Assembly: GCA_964036315.1 (NCBI GenBank)
Contig: OZ038482.1
Location: forward strand, 15,443,882 to 15,507,881
Length of the DNA stretch: 64,000 nt
DNA from: Acanthosepion esculentum
Taxonomy: Eukaryota; Mollusca; Cephalopoda; Sepiida; Sepiidae
Direction of reading: 5' to 3'
In this document: positions 45,298-55,620 of the stretch, one piece after another
How the letters are laid out: the number at the start of each line of letters is the position of its first letter
How positions within the stretch are numbered: the first letter of the stretch is position 1
Made by a program: the position numbers and the translations under genes
The notes under the pieces: model-generated
Seen by the model: the letters and a program-made list of their open reading frames with translations, nothing else
The model's database searches: none
What the model was told of the DNA's origin: nothing

Positions 45298-45385
<88 letters not shown>
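45298..45385. repeat. (TA)n array
   Basis: About 44 TA units. Confidence 0.97.
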
Positions 45386-45388
<3 letters not shown>

Positions 45389-45640
45389 CAACTTTGGGAT
45401 TGGTATATACGGAGTGAATTCCAATAACCAACAATTACTATTCTTTAAAGAGTGCTTAATACAGAGTAGAGCAGATATAATTATTTATTTGAATATTACA
45501 ACATAAATATGTTATAAAATCACGACAAAAATAGCCATTTTGTTTCGACACTTCTGGTGTCTTATCAAGTGATGATGTAGAATATAAAATAAATGGTTTT
45601 AAAAGTTTCAGATTAATTAACGATCCTTAGCTAGGAGTAA
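45386..45640 (+). repeat. Relative of the 10588-10680 element, decayed hammerhead-like core
   Basis: GGGATTGGTATATACGGAGT and CCAATAACCAACAA are shared with 10588-10640. On the minus strand near 45535-45580 a helix II GACAC-CAGAA-GUGUC and GAAAC are present. The preceding core reads CUUGAUAA, so it is inactive. Confidence 0.6.
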
Positions 45641-45755
45641 ACGCTGTTACATAAGCTAGAATGACCAATCAAAATACAAGTATAGGGTAATTCGAAAAAT
45701 TTGACAACTAAGCAAGGTTATCATAGATATTAAAAGGTTTATAAAATTTGAAATT

Positions 45756-45761
<6 letters not shown>

Positions 45762-45809
<48 letters not shown>

Positions 45810-45810
45810 G
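45762..45810. repeat. (TA)n array
   Basis: About 24 TA units with one C. Confidence 0.95.
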
Positions 45811-45902
45811 AGATGCCGGACATATATAAAAAGCATTGTACTTTATATTCAGTCTCTAGGTTTCAAACTTATGGCGCTGTAAATATTTACGGACTTACAA
45901 AT

Positions 45903-45905
<3 letters not shown>

Positions 45906-45983
<78 letters not shown>
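45906..45983. repeat. (TA)n array
   Basis: About 39 TA units, next to the hammerhead inverted pair. Confidence 0.95.
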
Positions 45984-45990
<7 letters not shown>

Positions 45991-46006
45991 TGAACATAGA
46001 AGTCAA

Positions 46007-46060
46007 CACTTAGAGGCGACAATCTGTTTCATGCTAGATGCAATCGTAAGGCCACGAGTG
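46007..46060 (-). ncRNA. Hammerhead motif with G-to-U core mutation
   Basis: Minus strand is nearly identical to the plus-strand ribozyme at 46131. The core, however, reads CUUACGA instead of CUGACGA, and helix II begins with a U-U mismatch. Loss of this core G is expected to abolish cleavage. Confidence 0.6.
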
Positions 46061-46130
46061 CTGTTATTTTTCTCAGCTATTTATATATACGGGTCAGTGG
46101 TGCGTTGTGGATAGTCTAGAAAAATAACAG

Positions 46131-46184
46131 CACTCGTGGCCTGACGAATGCATCTAGCATGAAACAGACTGTCGCCTCTAAGTG
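46131..46184 (+). ncRNA. Hammerhead ribozyme, type I, all elements intact
   Basis: Helix I: inner GGC/GCC and outer CAC/GUG with an internal loop. Core CUGACGA (46141-46147). Helix II AUGC-AUCUA-GCAU (46148-46160). GAAA (46161-46164). Helix III ACA-GAC-UGU. Cleavage triplet GUC with cleavage predicted after C46173. The internal loop in helix I and the 5-nt loop on helix II are placed where natural type I hammerheads form tertiary contacts. Such motifs are established in Penelope-like elements and retrozymes; activity here is inferred from structure only. Confidence 0.8.
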
Positions 46185-46279
46185 TTGACTTCTATGTTCA
46201 CTTTTATATTTACACACGCTCTATCTCTGATATTGAGTACTTTATCCCATAAATATAGCACACTTTAAGACTATATTTA

Positions 46280-46281
<2 letters not shown>

Positions 46282-46318
<37 letters not shown>

Positions 46319-46372
46319 CGAGATTTTAATAAAACATTTTGAAATAGGTACACAAAAGCTTTCATGTTTCAA

Positions 46373-46448
<76 letters not shown>
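46282..46448. repeat. Two (TA)n arrays with a short spacer
   Basis: TA at 46282-46313 and 46374-46448, separated by about 60 bp of unique sequence. Confidence 0.95.
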
Positions 46449-46450
<2 letters not shown>

Positions 46451-47309
46451 CGAATTTGTGCTTTCTATACCTGTATACGTTTTAACGTTTTAAAGTTTAA
46501 ATTTTTGCCAACAGTAAAAACATAGCAAATTGTCATAGGAATAAATAATTGTAACAAATTTAAAAGTTACTTTTTGAGCTATACATGACTAAGCAGAAAT
46601 GACCAAATTCTATTTAAATTTACCAAAATCAATTCAGTCCTGGTTTTGTTTATCTCAAAATGGAGGCGAACTCTTTCGTCGATGATCCAACTAAAATTAG
46701 AAGACCGGTATTTTACTCAACATATCCAGTGAGGAAAATAAAATTGCAACAGCCTGAAGGACTATAGTTGTTTGTATTCTCCTTACAGTGGATGTTACTG
46801 TTTTTGATGTCTGTGGTGCTGCGGTTATGGCGGCAATGATCTAATGGATATTCCTACCCTCGGAATTTTAACCTCTTGATAATCACGTAATAGAAGCGTT
46901 CGACAAGAACGGCGTATTGTAAGGGTTGTACTGACTGATCGAACGTGGTCGATAAAGCAGACCCTTTAGCGTCAATAAAGTTCGTTGATATTACTTTACT
47001 TGCAGTAACTAAGCGTACCTTTAGTCATATTTCCTGTTAAGGCACATCAGCCTTAAATACATCTGTAGTGCTGTTTCTAGATTTTCGTGATCGAAAGTGC
47101 GTCTCTCTCGTGTCTATTGATGGAAGCTGATTCTGCTTTCATACAAATGATAATCATCTTCATAGACTTGTGGAGTGACAGCTTACATAGTGTATTCGTC
47201 CACAAAACTTAATTTTATACACAACTCTCGTTCAACATTTGTGGAAGGAACCTTGAACTGCATCATGCCAAATACGTTACACAAGATGATAAGTTATTCC
47301 AACGAGGTA
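46449..47309. other. No recognisable gene
   Basis: Short frames only on both strands. Confidence 0.4.
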
Positions 47310-47775
47310 CAGTAATTCCCCATGTATAATACGCTTTTATAAAAAAATAATAAGCAAAATTAGGGGTGCGTATTATGCACAGCTACGAATAAAATCTTTA
47401 AAAAATTGCCGTTTCTGTTGCGAAATGACATGCCACAAACATACGACAATTTGACACTAACATTCGGCAATTGTGACCCCATAACATTGTCAAATACAAT
47501 CATATATACCTAACAATACTTACAAATATAAAATAAAATAAGAATTATCATAAAACTATATTAGAATAATATTATTCTATTTTTAAAACCTTTTTTTTTT
47601 AAATAAAAATAGGAAAAGCTGGCCATAATGAAATTGGAGAGGTACAATTTATAGGGTTTGATTATAAAACAAGGGGTGCGTATGATGCGTGAGTAGAAGC
47701 ATTTTTCCAAACTTTCAGCACAATTTTAGGGGTGCGTATTATGGTTGAAGTCGTATTATACATGGGGAATTACGG
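47310..47775. mobile_element. TIR element M2, copy B
   Basis: TA-flanked, with termini CAGTAATTCCCCATGTATAA and inverted ATACATGGGGAATTACGG. Interior boxes GGGGTGCGTATTATG occur near both ends in inverted or direct form. Interior matches copy A at 35231-35701 in reverse. No ORF. Confidence 0.85.
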
Positions 47776-48189
47776 TAATTCTTACCCACTTGACGCTCCT
47801 GCTATTCAACGGGATGTAATTGCTACTCAGCCTATACCGCAACTTATTCAATAACCTTTCTGGCCAATCCGTTTATAATAAATATCATCCAATTGAACAT
47901 GGTTGTAACATGGATGGGAGAACACTTGAATAGTTCAGTGATCCCACTTACATATTTTGCTGTATTCTTCAACAAAATATACCACAGAATGAAATTTCCA
48001 TCTCTACAATCGTATTCTCGCAAGATTACAGGTTTCTTAGCACCAAAGAAGGATATACAATCTATTAATAGGCGATCTGAACGAATTTATGAACCGTTAA
48101 AAATTATTATAGTTTTGTGAATTTTGACATTAATACGGACATTTTTAATCCAGACGCAGAAGATTAGTTAATCCGTGTCAATGATAAAC
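47776..48189. other. No recognisable gene
   Basis: A 75-codon frame (47893-48120) has protein-like composition but no recognised domain. Confidence 0.3.
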
Positions 48190-48510
48190 AGATTTTACTC
48201 CTTGGGCACAAAATATTTTAAATTTCAGTCAGTCAATTGATGCATGATATAAGCTTAGGCGATCATGTATCTTTCGATACATGACTGAAAAGGCAGATTT
48301 TTTTCAAAGCAGTAGGTTGTCATTTCTTTCTGCGATAGACCAGATGCCATCCAACCCGGTCTGTCCTGCTATTTACCCATAGCTGGTGTGGAAGAAGAAG
48401 AAGAGAATTCATACCTTTGCCAAGGATATTAGTAAGTGAATGTAATGAGTTCGACTGGAATTCGAACTCGCTTCTCCGATTCCTCAGCCGCTATCCATTG
48501 CTCCACCATC
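48190..48510 (-). mobile_element. SINE S1, copy with tail Y
   Basis: Minus strand: head with box B-like GTTCGAATTCCAGTC, body with CATTACATTCACTTACTAAT, AGCTATGGGTAAATAGCAGG and a GGTCTATCGCAGAAAGAAAT segment. The tail holds the perfect hairpin CATGTATC-GAAA-GATACATG (48264-48283). Same tail as the plus-strand copy at 55385. Confidence 0.8.
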
Positions 48511-48668
48511 GGGAGCGTTTTATTTCTATAAATGTCCCGACAGACGACCTCATCTTTGAAAATGAAATTGAAAATCATTTAATCAGTTCTTCGTAACATC
48601 GGAAACATAACTGGCGAAATCATCTTTACGGAAACGAAATCTTTGAATAAATTCATGGCCCAAACATA

Positions 48669-49248
48669 AGGCTGTTCCAATAACTTGGACCGATTTTAAA
48701 TGTGAATTAAGTTTAAGTGTCTAATGATTTTTTTCTTTTCTTTCAGATTTAACAACTTAAGTCTTTGGCAATTTCAGCCATGGAAAGATTAACAATCAAA
48801 CAACGAGTTAAAGTTATCGAATCCTATTACGAAAATGGACGTTCAAACAGAAATGAAATGAGAAGTTCCCAGGTTGCATCATCTCTCGAAACAGCGATGT
48901 CAATTGGCCACCACGATCGTGCGAATTGAAGCCTTTAGATTTCTTCCCTTGATGTCATCTCAAAAGTAAGGTTTATGCCAACAAGCCAACAACAATTCAA
49001 CAGCTGAAGGATGAGATAATAAGTCATATTGGTAAGATCGAGGAGTAACTATGCAGAGATGTTATCAAAAACTTTGACCATCGAGTGGAGGTGTGCCGCT
49101 AAAGCCTTGACAGACATTTGGGCGATATTATTTTTCACGCGTAATTGCCATGACTTAAGTAACATGATCCAATAGAGAAATAAATAATTTTTCACCAATA
49201 ACACTGATTTATTTACTGCTGAATTTGATCCGTCTTAATGAAACACCT
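48669..49248 (+). pseudogene. Mariner transposase M4, internally deleted
   Basis: TA-flanked, with termini AGGCTGTTCCAATAACTTGG and an inverted diverged partner ending AAACACCTT. The coding remnant starts MERLTIKQRVKVIESYY (N-terminal HTH). After a deletion it resumes at NWPPRSCELKPLDFF then stop and LKSKVYANKPTTIQQLKDE, LCRDVIKNFDHRVEVCR. The NWPPRSCxLxPLDxFLW pattern is the third catalytic motif of mariners; the first two catalytic regions are missing. Confidence 0.85.
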
Positions 49249-50504
49249 TTATAGTTACATTTACGAAACTATGCCTTAAGAATTAAAAATTGATATTTCC
49301 AACTACAGGATGATGAGCTTATAATTTTTTCAAGTTCACGATTCTTAAATTGCAGTCTGAAATTAATACATATTCGTTTTCAAAATGAGTGATCTTGGCT
49401 TACAAAGAACTGAGTAAGATGATTTTCCCATGGATTTAATTATAAGAATGTAATCAGATACGCAGAAACAAGTTGTGAATTCAAACTCCCAGAGCGGAAG
49501 TCAAACGTGGCAAAAAAATCTAACGACTTAGAACAATATTCTATGATGGAAGAGTTCAAAGATCCCTGACGATATTCGGACATGATTTATATCTCAGGAA
49601 GGTCACAGAGTTAACTTACCGAAATAAAGTTACTAAAAATAAAGTTACTAATCCGAAACAATCATTATATTATCTCATTAGTAATCCACACCATTCACCA
49701 ATAAAAACAAAATGGAAAAATATGGCATTTTTCATTATTTGTTTTTAAAAATAAAAGATTTAAAAAAAGGTTTTAAAACAGTGTTTCGCAATCGACAGGG
49801 AAGTGACTCAACGGGAGACGAATAAAAAATCTAGGGGAAGGAATTCTAGGCAAGGGAGGGAGAAGGAAGATATTTCAGTCCTACAAATTTGTCACAATTA
49901 TAAGGGTGATAAAATTACTAAACGGCAATTCAAAATGGAGAGGAACTGAAAAGAAACAACGAAAAGAAGGGAAGAGAAATTCTGAAAACTACTGTTTAAA
50001 ATCTGTTATGCCAAATTTGAAATCTGTTACATCATATTCAGAATCTGATACACCAAATTCAAAATCTATTCCACCAAATTTAATAGAAGTGTGAGCCTTT
50101 CTAGAAAATCAGCATTCGAAATATTGGCTTTTAACTATAATTTATAAGTTGTTGTACGTCACAGTTGTGAAGCGTAGATTCCAGATCGAATTCAATAGAA
50201 TAATAATAGCCTGCGAGATGATCCTTGTAAAAATAGCACTAGTTTAGACAGGCATTTAGTTTAGTCATATATTTAGTTTTAAAAAATCACCCTTCATAAA
50301 TGGGTGAAAGAATGGCCGAAAACGCTCGTATATGCAAAATTTTGAACAGTTTTTACACCCTTTGTGTCCAGAAAAGAAAACACTTGTACGAACACAAGAA
50401 AAATGATATAAAAAGCTTGTAAGTATATATAGACATATATATAGGTATATATATATATCATTGTAGCATACCTACGGACGATAATGGGTATGACCCCATC
50501 CACA
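49249..50504. other. No recognisable gene
   Basis: A small 22-24 bp degenerate repeat (AAATCTGTTA, CACCAAATT) of four units lies at about 49995-50090. Otherwise unremarkable. Confidence 0.4.
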
Positions 50505-50900
50505 TAAATACAGTAGTAAATACTGTATGTTGGTCTGCAGTTGGAGATTCGTCTCCAGCAGTGCTAGTCAAACTCTCTGCCTCCAGACAGAGGATCCCCA
50601 GACGAGGCTATGTCGAAGGGCAGAATCTCGTCTCGGGAAACAGCTACCCGACCGCGTTATATAGGGAGTCTACGGGGAATTTTTGGCTGAGACTACGGGC
50701 TCGGATACCCCGCATTAAATTCAACCTTGTGCTATATCTGACCTCGTGGTGCGGTTGGTAGATATCCTGCAGATGGAGATCCATTGTGGAATTCACTTAA
50801 CTCACTTGACTCACTTCTAGCAGTTGACTAATTCTTCTACGCGCCGCTGGCGAATCTTATATGTGTTGTTCTTGCCCTAAGTATTTTCGTTCATTACCAC
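50505..50900 (+). mobile_element. Diverged LTR related to the solo LTR
   Basis: Shares ordered blocks with 51120-51480: AACTCTCTGC, GACGAGGCT, CTACGGGCTCGGA-like sequence, CCACATTAA/CCGCATTAA, GTGTTGTTCTT. Ends are eroded, so no duplication can be read. Confidence 0.6.
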
Positions 50901-51015
50901 CCTTCGTTCGTTTGTTTATTCTATTCAGTAACCTTCCCGATATATATATGTTTCCAATGCCGAGGGCAGAAGTAATATAAGTGATCGATTTTTAATATAT
51001 ATGAAACTGGGATAT

Positions 51016-51507
51016 TGTTATGGGACCTTACTTATAACGACAGAGTGAACTCTTCCGGACACTATAAATACTGCGCCTCTCAAGAGAGAGGGACGAGACG
51101 GAATCGAGTTGTGAGCAGTCTCTGACTGTGTGCGACTTCTGTCGAACTCTCTGCTTTGGCAGAGAGGAACCCGGACGAGGCTTTGCCGCAGGGCCAAGTT
51201 TCGTCCGGGGAGGTAGACAGTCCCTGAACCCGTGTATACTGGTTCTAAATGGGCATATTTTTGGCCGAGCTTACGGGCTCGGAGAACCCACATTAAGCCG
51301 GCCTTGTGTCACATGCCACCCACGTGGGAGGGTTGTTAAATATAGAGACGGAGTCGAGTCGTGCCAATAGTAGTTCACTCCAAACCAGACTGACAGTCAT
51401 ACTAACACCTTCCATATCTTGTATTATTATTGTGTGTAATATATCTTTATTATTTCTACTCTTGTGTTCGTGTTGTTCTTCCTTGGCCCTAACCTTGAAC
51501 CATAACA
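51016..51507 (+). mobile_element. Solo LTR with 5-bp target-site duplication
   Basis: Begins TGTTATGG and ends CCATAACA (8-bp inverted ends, TG...CA), flanked on both sides by GATAT (51011-51015 and 51508-51512). A TATA box (TATAAATA) is at 51063-51070. GC-rich hairpin-forming sequence follows (AACTCTCTGCTTTGGCAGAG). No internal region on either side: the product of recombination between two LTRs. Five-base duplications fit Ty3/gypsy or BEL elements; family not assigned. Confidence 0.88.
51063..51070 (+). promoter_or_regulatory. TATA box of the solo LTR
   Basis: TATAAATA 47 bp into the LTR, followed by GC-rich sequence where transcription would begin. Confidence 0.5.
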
Positions 51508-51764
51508 GATATCGAGCCAGTTAATGAAGAGAGAAAAATCAATCCATACAAATAGAGTAAATTGTTTTCGTAATGCAAAATGGAAGATTGTGTTGCTCAG
51601 GTATCATAGAAAAGCGGTTTATGTTCTTCTAAAAATTTTCACGCCCTATCTCTCCTCTTATATCTAAAGTTCTAAGGTTTTGTATGCGTTCATTCGAAAA
51701 CCTGAAAATCAAGTATATGCTAAGCGTGTGTGCGTGCAGATATTTGCATCGACCACATATATTA

Positions 51765-52511
51765 CCATATTTGACGGGATATAAGACGCACGGGTTTATA
51801 AGAGGCACCCCAATTTCAGCAGCGAAAATTTTTAAAAAAATAGCAATTAGTAAAATTAATAAAATTATTAGTAAATGGTATATTCTAGGCTATATTTATG
51901 AGGTTAAACAAGCTATGATTACAATGAAAACGAAAAATAATAGTAAAAAAGTACATGAGCCTATAAAAACTTTATTATATCCAAAGGTAAGAAAACCAAA
52001 TAAAAATCAAGCAATTATTACAATTGGGCAAAACAGTAAAGTTACCATTAAAATTCAGTCAAAAATTTTCCTTTATATGATCTGTACAACCTGCGTCTTG
52101 TAAACGTCTTAGTAGAATAATTAGGATATAAAAATTCTGATTGTATTTTTATACCAATGCAACCGGAAGTTATCGCAAGAAAAATATTAATGGAACCTAT
52201 ATATTTTATAAATATATAATTTGAATTTATTGCATATAATTTTAGTGAAATAAAGTACTAATATTAAACATGATGAAATTAATATAATGAATATTATCAA
52301 TGATAACACCTTTAATCTGCATAATAGCCTTTTAAATAATGACAATAGGTATATGAAAGTTATTCTAAAGTCTAAGCTAATAGGAGTTGCCAGGTAGCTA
52401 ATTTCGGCCGACTATCGCGAATTTTAAACCTACATATGGCTATAAGACTCAGAGGAATTTTAAAAGATATTTTAGTAAAAAAAAGTGCGCCTTATATGCC
52501 GTCAAATATGG
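51765..52511. mobile_element. TIR element M5
   Basis: TA-flanked. Termini CCATATTTGACGGGATATAA and inverted TATATGCCGTCAAATATGG, with GACGCAC/GTGCGCC boxes just inside. About 747 bp, AT-rich interior, no transposase. A frame that crosses the left end is not a gene. Confidence 0.85.
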
Positions 52512-52513
52512 TA

Positions 52514-53373
52514 CTTAATTTTCACTTTCTTGAGTAATGAAAATAACTAATTTGCTAGTTCATCATTGAAAATTTTAAAATTAACTGTATTGATATCCAT
52601 TGCTAATCTAGTCTTTTGTGATCTGAAAACTAAGCGATTGTTTTGCTGTTGGGTTTTATAATTAAATTGCTTAGTTCTTCAATCATATAAAATTTTGTCC
52701 TGGTTATCTGCAATTCATCTGTGAGGAACTTCATGAATGACTAAAAGATAGGAAGCTTGAGATGTTTTCATTCTCCAAGGTGAATTTGATATTTGAATTG
52801 TAACCCAATATTGCTCAACGAATTTAGAGAAAAGAAACAGATGCTTATCCATTCTAAGTATTAAAATGCTATTTACTGGAACGGTGACTTCTTGATATTA
52901 GCATTAATCAGGCTTAAGGCTAGGTGTTTTCAGCGCATCAACATTCACCCATTCAAATACTGATCAGGCTCGACCTTGCACAATTTTATTGGTCAAACGA
53001 ATATCTTTAAGTGCCTCTTGTTAATCTCAGCTATAGTTTGATCATGTTTTGAAGAAGGGGATTGGTTGTAAATTCAAAGTTGCAAAGAATCGTATTGTTT
53101 CTGTTTTTTAGAGACTTTCTGCTTAATTATTATGCAATTTATCCAACACTGAACCAGAAATGTAAAACAATGCCGGTGTAACGGTGCAATATTTCATTAT
53201 TAGATTTTTTTAACAGTGGCAAAGATAGCAGCTACAAGATAGGAAGACTTAGAAATGCGGTAAAAATTCACGCACACTCTTCGTTGGTATCGGTAAGAAT
53301 AATGAACAAAGTGATGAACTTTTAGGGCAATTACTATAACTTCATCTGTAACCAATGCCTCCAGATATTACGT
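52514..53373. other. No recognisable gene
   Basis: AT-rich unique sequence. Confidence 0.4.
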
Positions 53374-53384
53374 CTATTATTTTT

Positions 53385-53685
53385 TATGACGATAAAGTAA
53401 ATTCGCGTTCTGAGTAAGACGATAAACTACATTTGCGTCCTGGGTAAGACGATAAATTGCGTCCAACAGCAGGGCCTCTGATAGTACGTTTTTGAAGAAA
53501 TAATGTTGCCGGCTGTACGTTTTTGAAAAGAAAATGATATTACCAGCTATACGTTTTTGAGAAAAAAATATTAACAGAAATGGATTTTTGACAAAACAAA
53601 AATATTACCAGGGAAAAAAAAAGTTGTCGGCATTAAATGACCCATTGACGTTGATATGCCGTAAAACAAAACAAACCAAACCAAA
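53385..53685 (+). mobile_element. Composite VNTR retroposon, copy 5, core deleted, 11-bp TSD
   Basis: Flanked by CTATTATTTTT at 53374-53384 and 53686-53696. Three 5' minisatellite units (ACGATAAACTACATTTGCGT type) lead to CAGCAGGGCCTCTGATA. It then jumps directly into the second minisatellite (GTACGTTTTTGA, TTACCAGCTATACG) and the tail GTTGTCGGCATTAAATGACC, ending AAACCAAACCAAA. About 130 bp of core present in the 59059 copy is missing. The perfect duplication marks both ends. Confidence 0.9.
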
Positions 53686-53837
53686 CTATTATTTTTCAGG
53701 TATTTAGTGTTCACACGAGAGTACCTAATGACTTCCACTGGAGATTAAGTGACGGTAAATCTCACCAATAATCCAGCTATCTTCATAGTAATCTTCTTCC
53801 ATGTACCGAGCCTCATTCTGTATTCCATTCGCATAAA

Positions 53838-54482
53838 ATCGTTATTTATCAGTTATCTCCTGTTAATTCACCTCTCCAGGTTTACCACTGCCTTAACCAG
53901 GTATTGAACTCACAATTCACAACTCCTTAAGGACACATGATACAGTGGATAAGAGCGTTGATTAGATCCAGTGACAGGACCCAAAGAATGTGAGTTCAAT
54001 ACCTGATTAAGGCAGTGGAGAACTTGGAGAGTGGAATTAACAGGAGATAACTGATAACTGACATCCATTAAATATGGCACGTGAAACTAGAACAGTCTAC
54101 CCCAGCGAGCAAAATAAAGGGTTCAGTTCGTCATTCCAACAACCTGAAGAAGGCCTGAGCATACAACGGACGAAACTTTGTGATAAATATGGCAACAAAG
54201 ATGACAAAAATAGTCCGGATAAAGTAAATAGTGTACATAAAACCTCATCTCAGAAATATAAACAGAGACTGAAGGGCCGAAACTTTGTAATAAATATGGC
54301 GACAAAGATGAGGGCAATAGTCCGAATAAGGAAAATAGTGTACATAATACCTCATCTCAGAAATATAGACAGATACTGAAGTGCCGAAACTTTGTAATAA
54401 ATATGGCGACAAAGATGAGGACAATAGTCCGAATAATGTAAATAGTGTACATAAAACCTCATCTCAGATATATAGACAGATA
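53838..54482. mobile_element. SINE S2, head-to-head inverted pair
   Basis: A short reverse copy (53838-53930: GTTATCTCCTGTTAATTCAC) faces a full forward copy from about 53940. The forward copy has ATACAGTGGATAAGAGCG (box A region), GTGAGTTCAATACC (box B), the body, CTGAAGAAGGCC...GAAACTTTG, and three 107-bp tail units starting near 54170, 54277 and 54384. Confidence 0.85.
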
Positions 54483-55009
54483 TTTCATTTTAGTTTCATA
54501 TTTATTATGGTTATATATTTTAATGACTCACTCTTGTTAAAAGTCATTGCTATAAAACTAACAAATACTATATAATGAACAGCAAAACAGGAACTGAGAT
54601 ACGTATGACAATACCATCCTGATGAAGTGGCGTTTAACCGTGACGAAACCACATCTAAGAATACCAAAAGTGGGTATTTTCACGGACACATATTTCGCCT
54701 GAATGTGGAAAAAAGAGATAGCCACTTTGGCCCATTTTTTTTAAAATTAGCATTTAATTCCTTAGATTCATAATGTATGTACATATCTAAAAAAGAGGCC
54801 ACCCGGAACCCACAGATGGATTGGGACGCTTGCTTCTCGATCCCTCGCACATTGAAACAACTGCTGGTATGCCACATCAAATAGTTTGAAAAGCACTGCT
54901 CTATAGCGTAAAATCTCTTCATCAACTGTAAATAAATTGTCTAGGACATAGGAGGATATATACAACATAGCAGTTCGGAACTCCTTCCTCTGTTTCTAAC
55001 GAAGTTTTC
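54483..55009. other. No recognisable gene; one hammerhead-like relict
   Basis: CCTGATGAAGTGGCG (54618-54632) followed by GACGAAACC has the CUGAUGA and GAAA boxes, but helix II is mismatched and no cleavage triplet is placed correctly. The minus strand near 54910 reads CAGTGCTTTTCAAACTATTT, similar to a hAT terminus; no partner was found. Confidence 0.35.
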
Positions 55010-55320
55010 CTGTCTTACTATTCTGTTTCCTTCATGGAAGGACGCCATTTTTATGCCACTCCAATGAACTTTCGCCATTCTGTTTCATAATTTCAGTCGC
55101 GTTTTTTACCGTATTTCTCAGATCGGTGAATCTCTGTACTTGCTCGGTCCTAACGTCACCAATTTGCAGCTCACACTTTGTCTAATCTCTTTTTTTTCTG
55201 ACAACCATAAATCCTATCTTCTTGCAGTTAATAGATAATCCTTTCTTCTAGCTTTTCTTTCGCTGCCTTATTTGGGAATTCTTGCAGTTTTGATTCTGAG
55301 CACAGTTTCATGTGCTGACC
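55010..55320 (-). pseudogene. LINE thumb-region fragment (LINE-A-like)
   Basis: Minus strand: LSINCKKIGFMVVRKKRD, stop, then KCELQIGDVRTEQVQRFT and ATEIMKQNGESSLEWHKNG. KxxxMVVSxKxx...LQIGxVxIEQVxxFxYLG is the conserved stretch just after the RT palm in this LINE group. Highly mutated. Confidence 0.7.
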
Positions 55321-55384
55321 TTATGTTATTAACATTGTGACCTTTTCGGATTTTCTAGTCCTCTTCTATTAGGGGAAGCACTGT

Positions 55385-55620
55385 AAAATAATGTATAGCG
55401 GAGAGCCGAGTTCGAATTCCAGTCGGATCCATTACATTCACTTATGTGCTAACACCCTTGGGAAAGGTATGAATCCTCTTATGGGTAAATAGCAGGACAG
55501 ACCAGGTTCTGTAGCCTTAGATGGCAACTGGTCTACCGCAGAAAGAAATAGCAACCTACTCGTCAGTCATGTATCGAAAGATACATGATCGCCTTAGCGT
55601 GTATCACGCATGGCACATAA
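55385..55620 (+). mobile_element. SINE S1, copy with tail Y
   Basis: Forward orientation: box B-like GTTCGAATTC (55410-55419), CATTACATTCACTTATGTGC, TATGGGTAAATAGCAGGACA and CGCAGAAAGAAATAGCAACC. The tail holds CATGTATC-GAAA-GATACATG (55568-55587). Box A is not clear. Confidence 0.85.

Larger units (their letters stand above)
45990..46280. mobile_element. Inverted pair of hammerhead-bearing element ends
   Basis: Left arm 45990-46078 and right arm 46115-46205 are inverted copies (TGAACATAGAAGTCAACACT, GCACTCGTGGCC) around a 36-bp spacer. The right side extends through ACACGCTCTATCTCTGATAT and CCCATAAATATAGCACACTT into a TA array. Same family as 10815-11030. Confidence 0.85.

Noticed and set aside
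51684..52103. 139-codon frame as a gene
   Set aside because: It starts outside and runs through the terminal repeat of TIR element M5.
54618..54660. CTGATGA...GAAACC as a hammerhead
   Set aside because: Helix II has mismatches and no suitable triplet or helix I could be drawn; recorded only as a relict.
54880..54930. hAT-type terminus CAGTGCTTTTCAAACTATTT
   Set aside because: Only one end resembles a hAT terminus; no inverted partner, 8-bp duplication or transposase was found.
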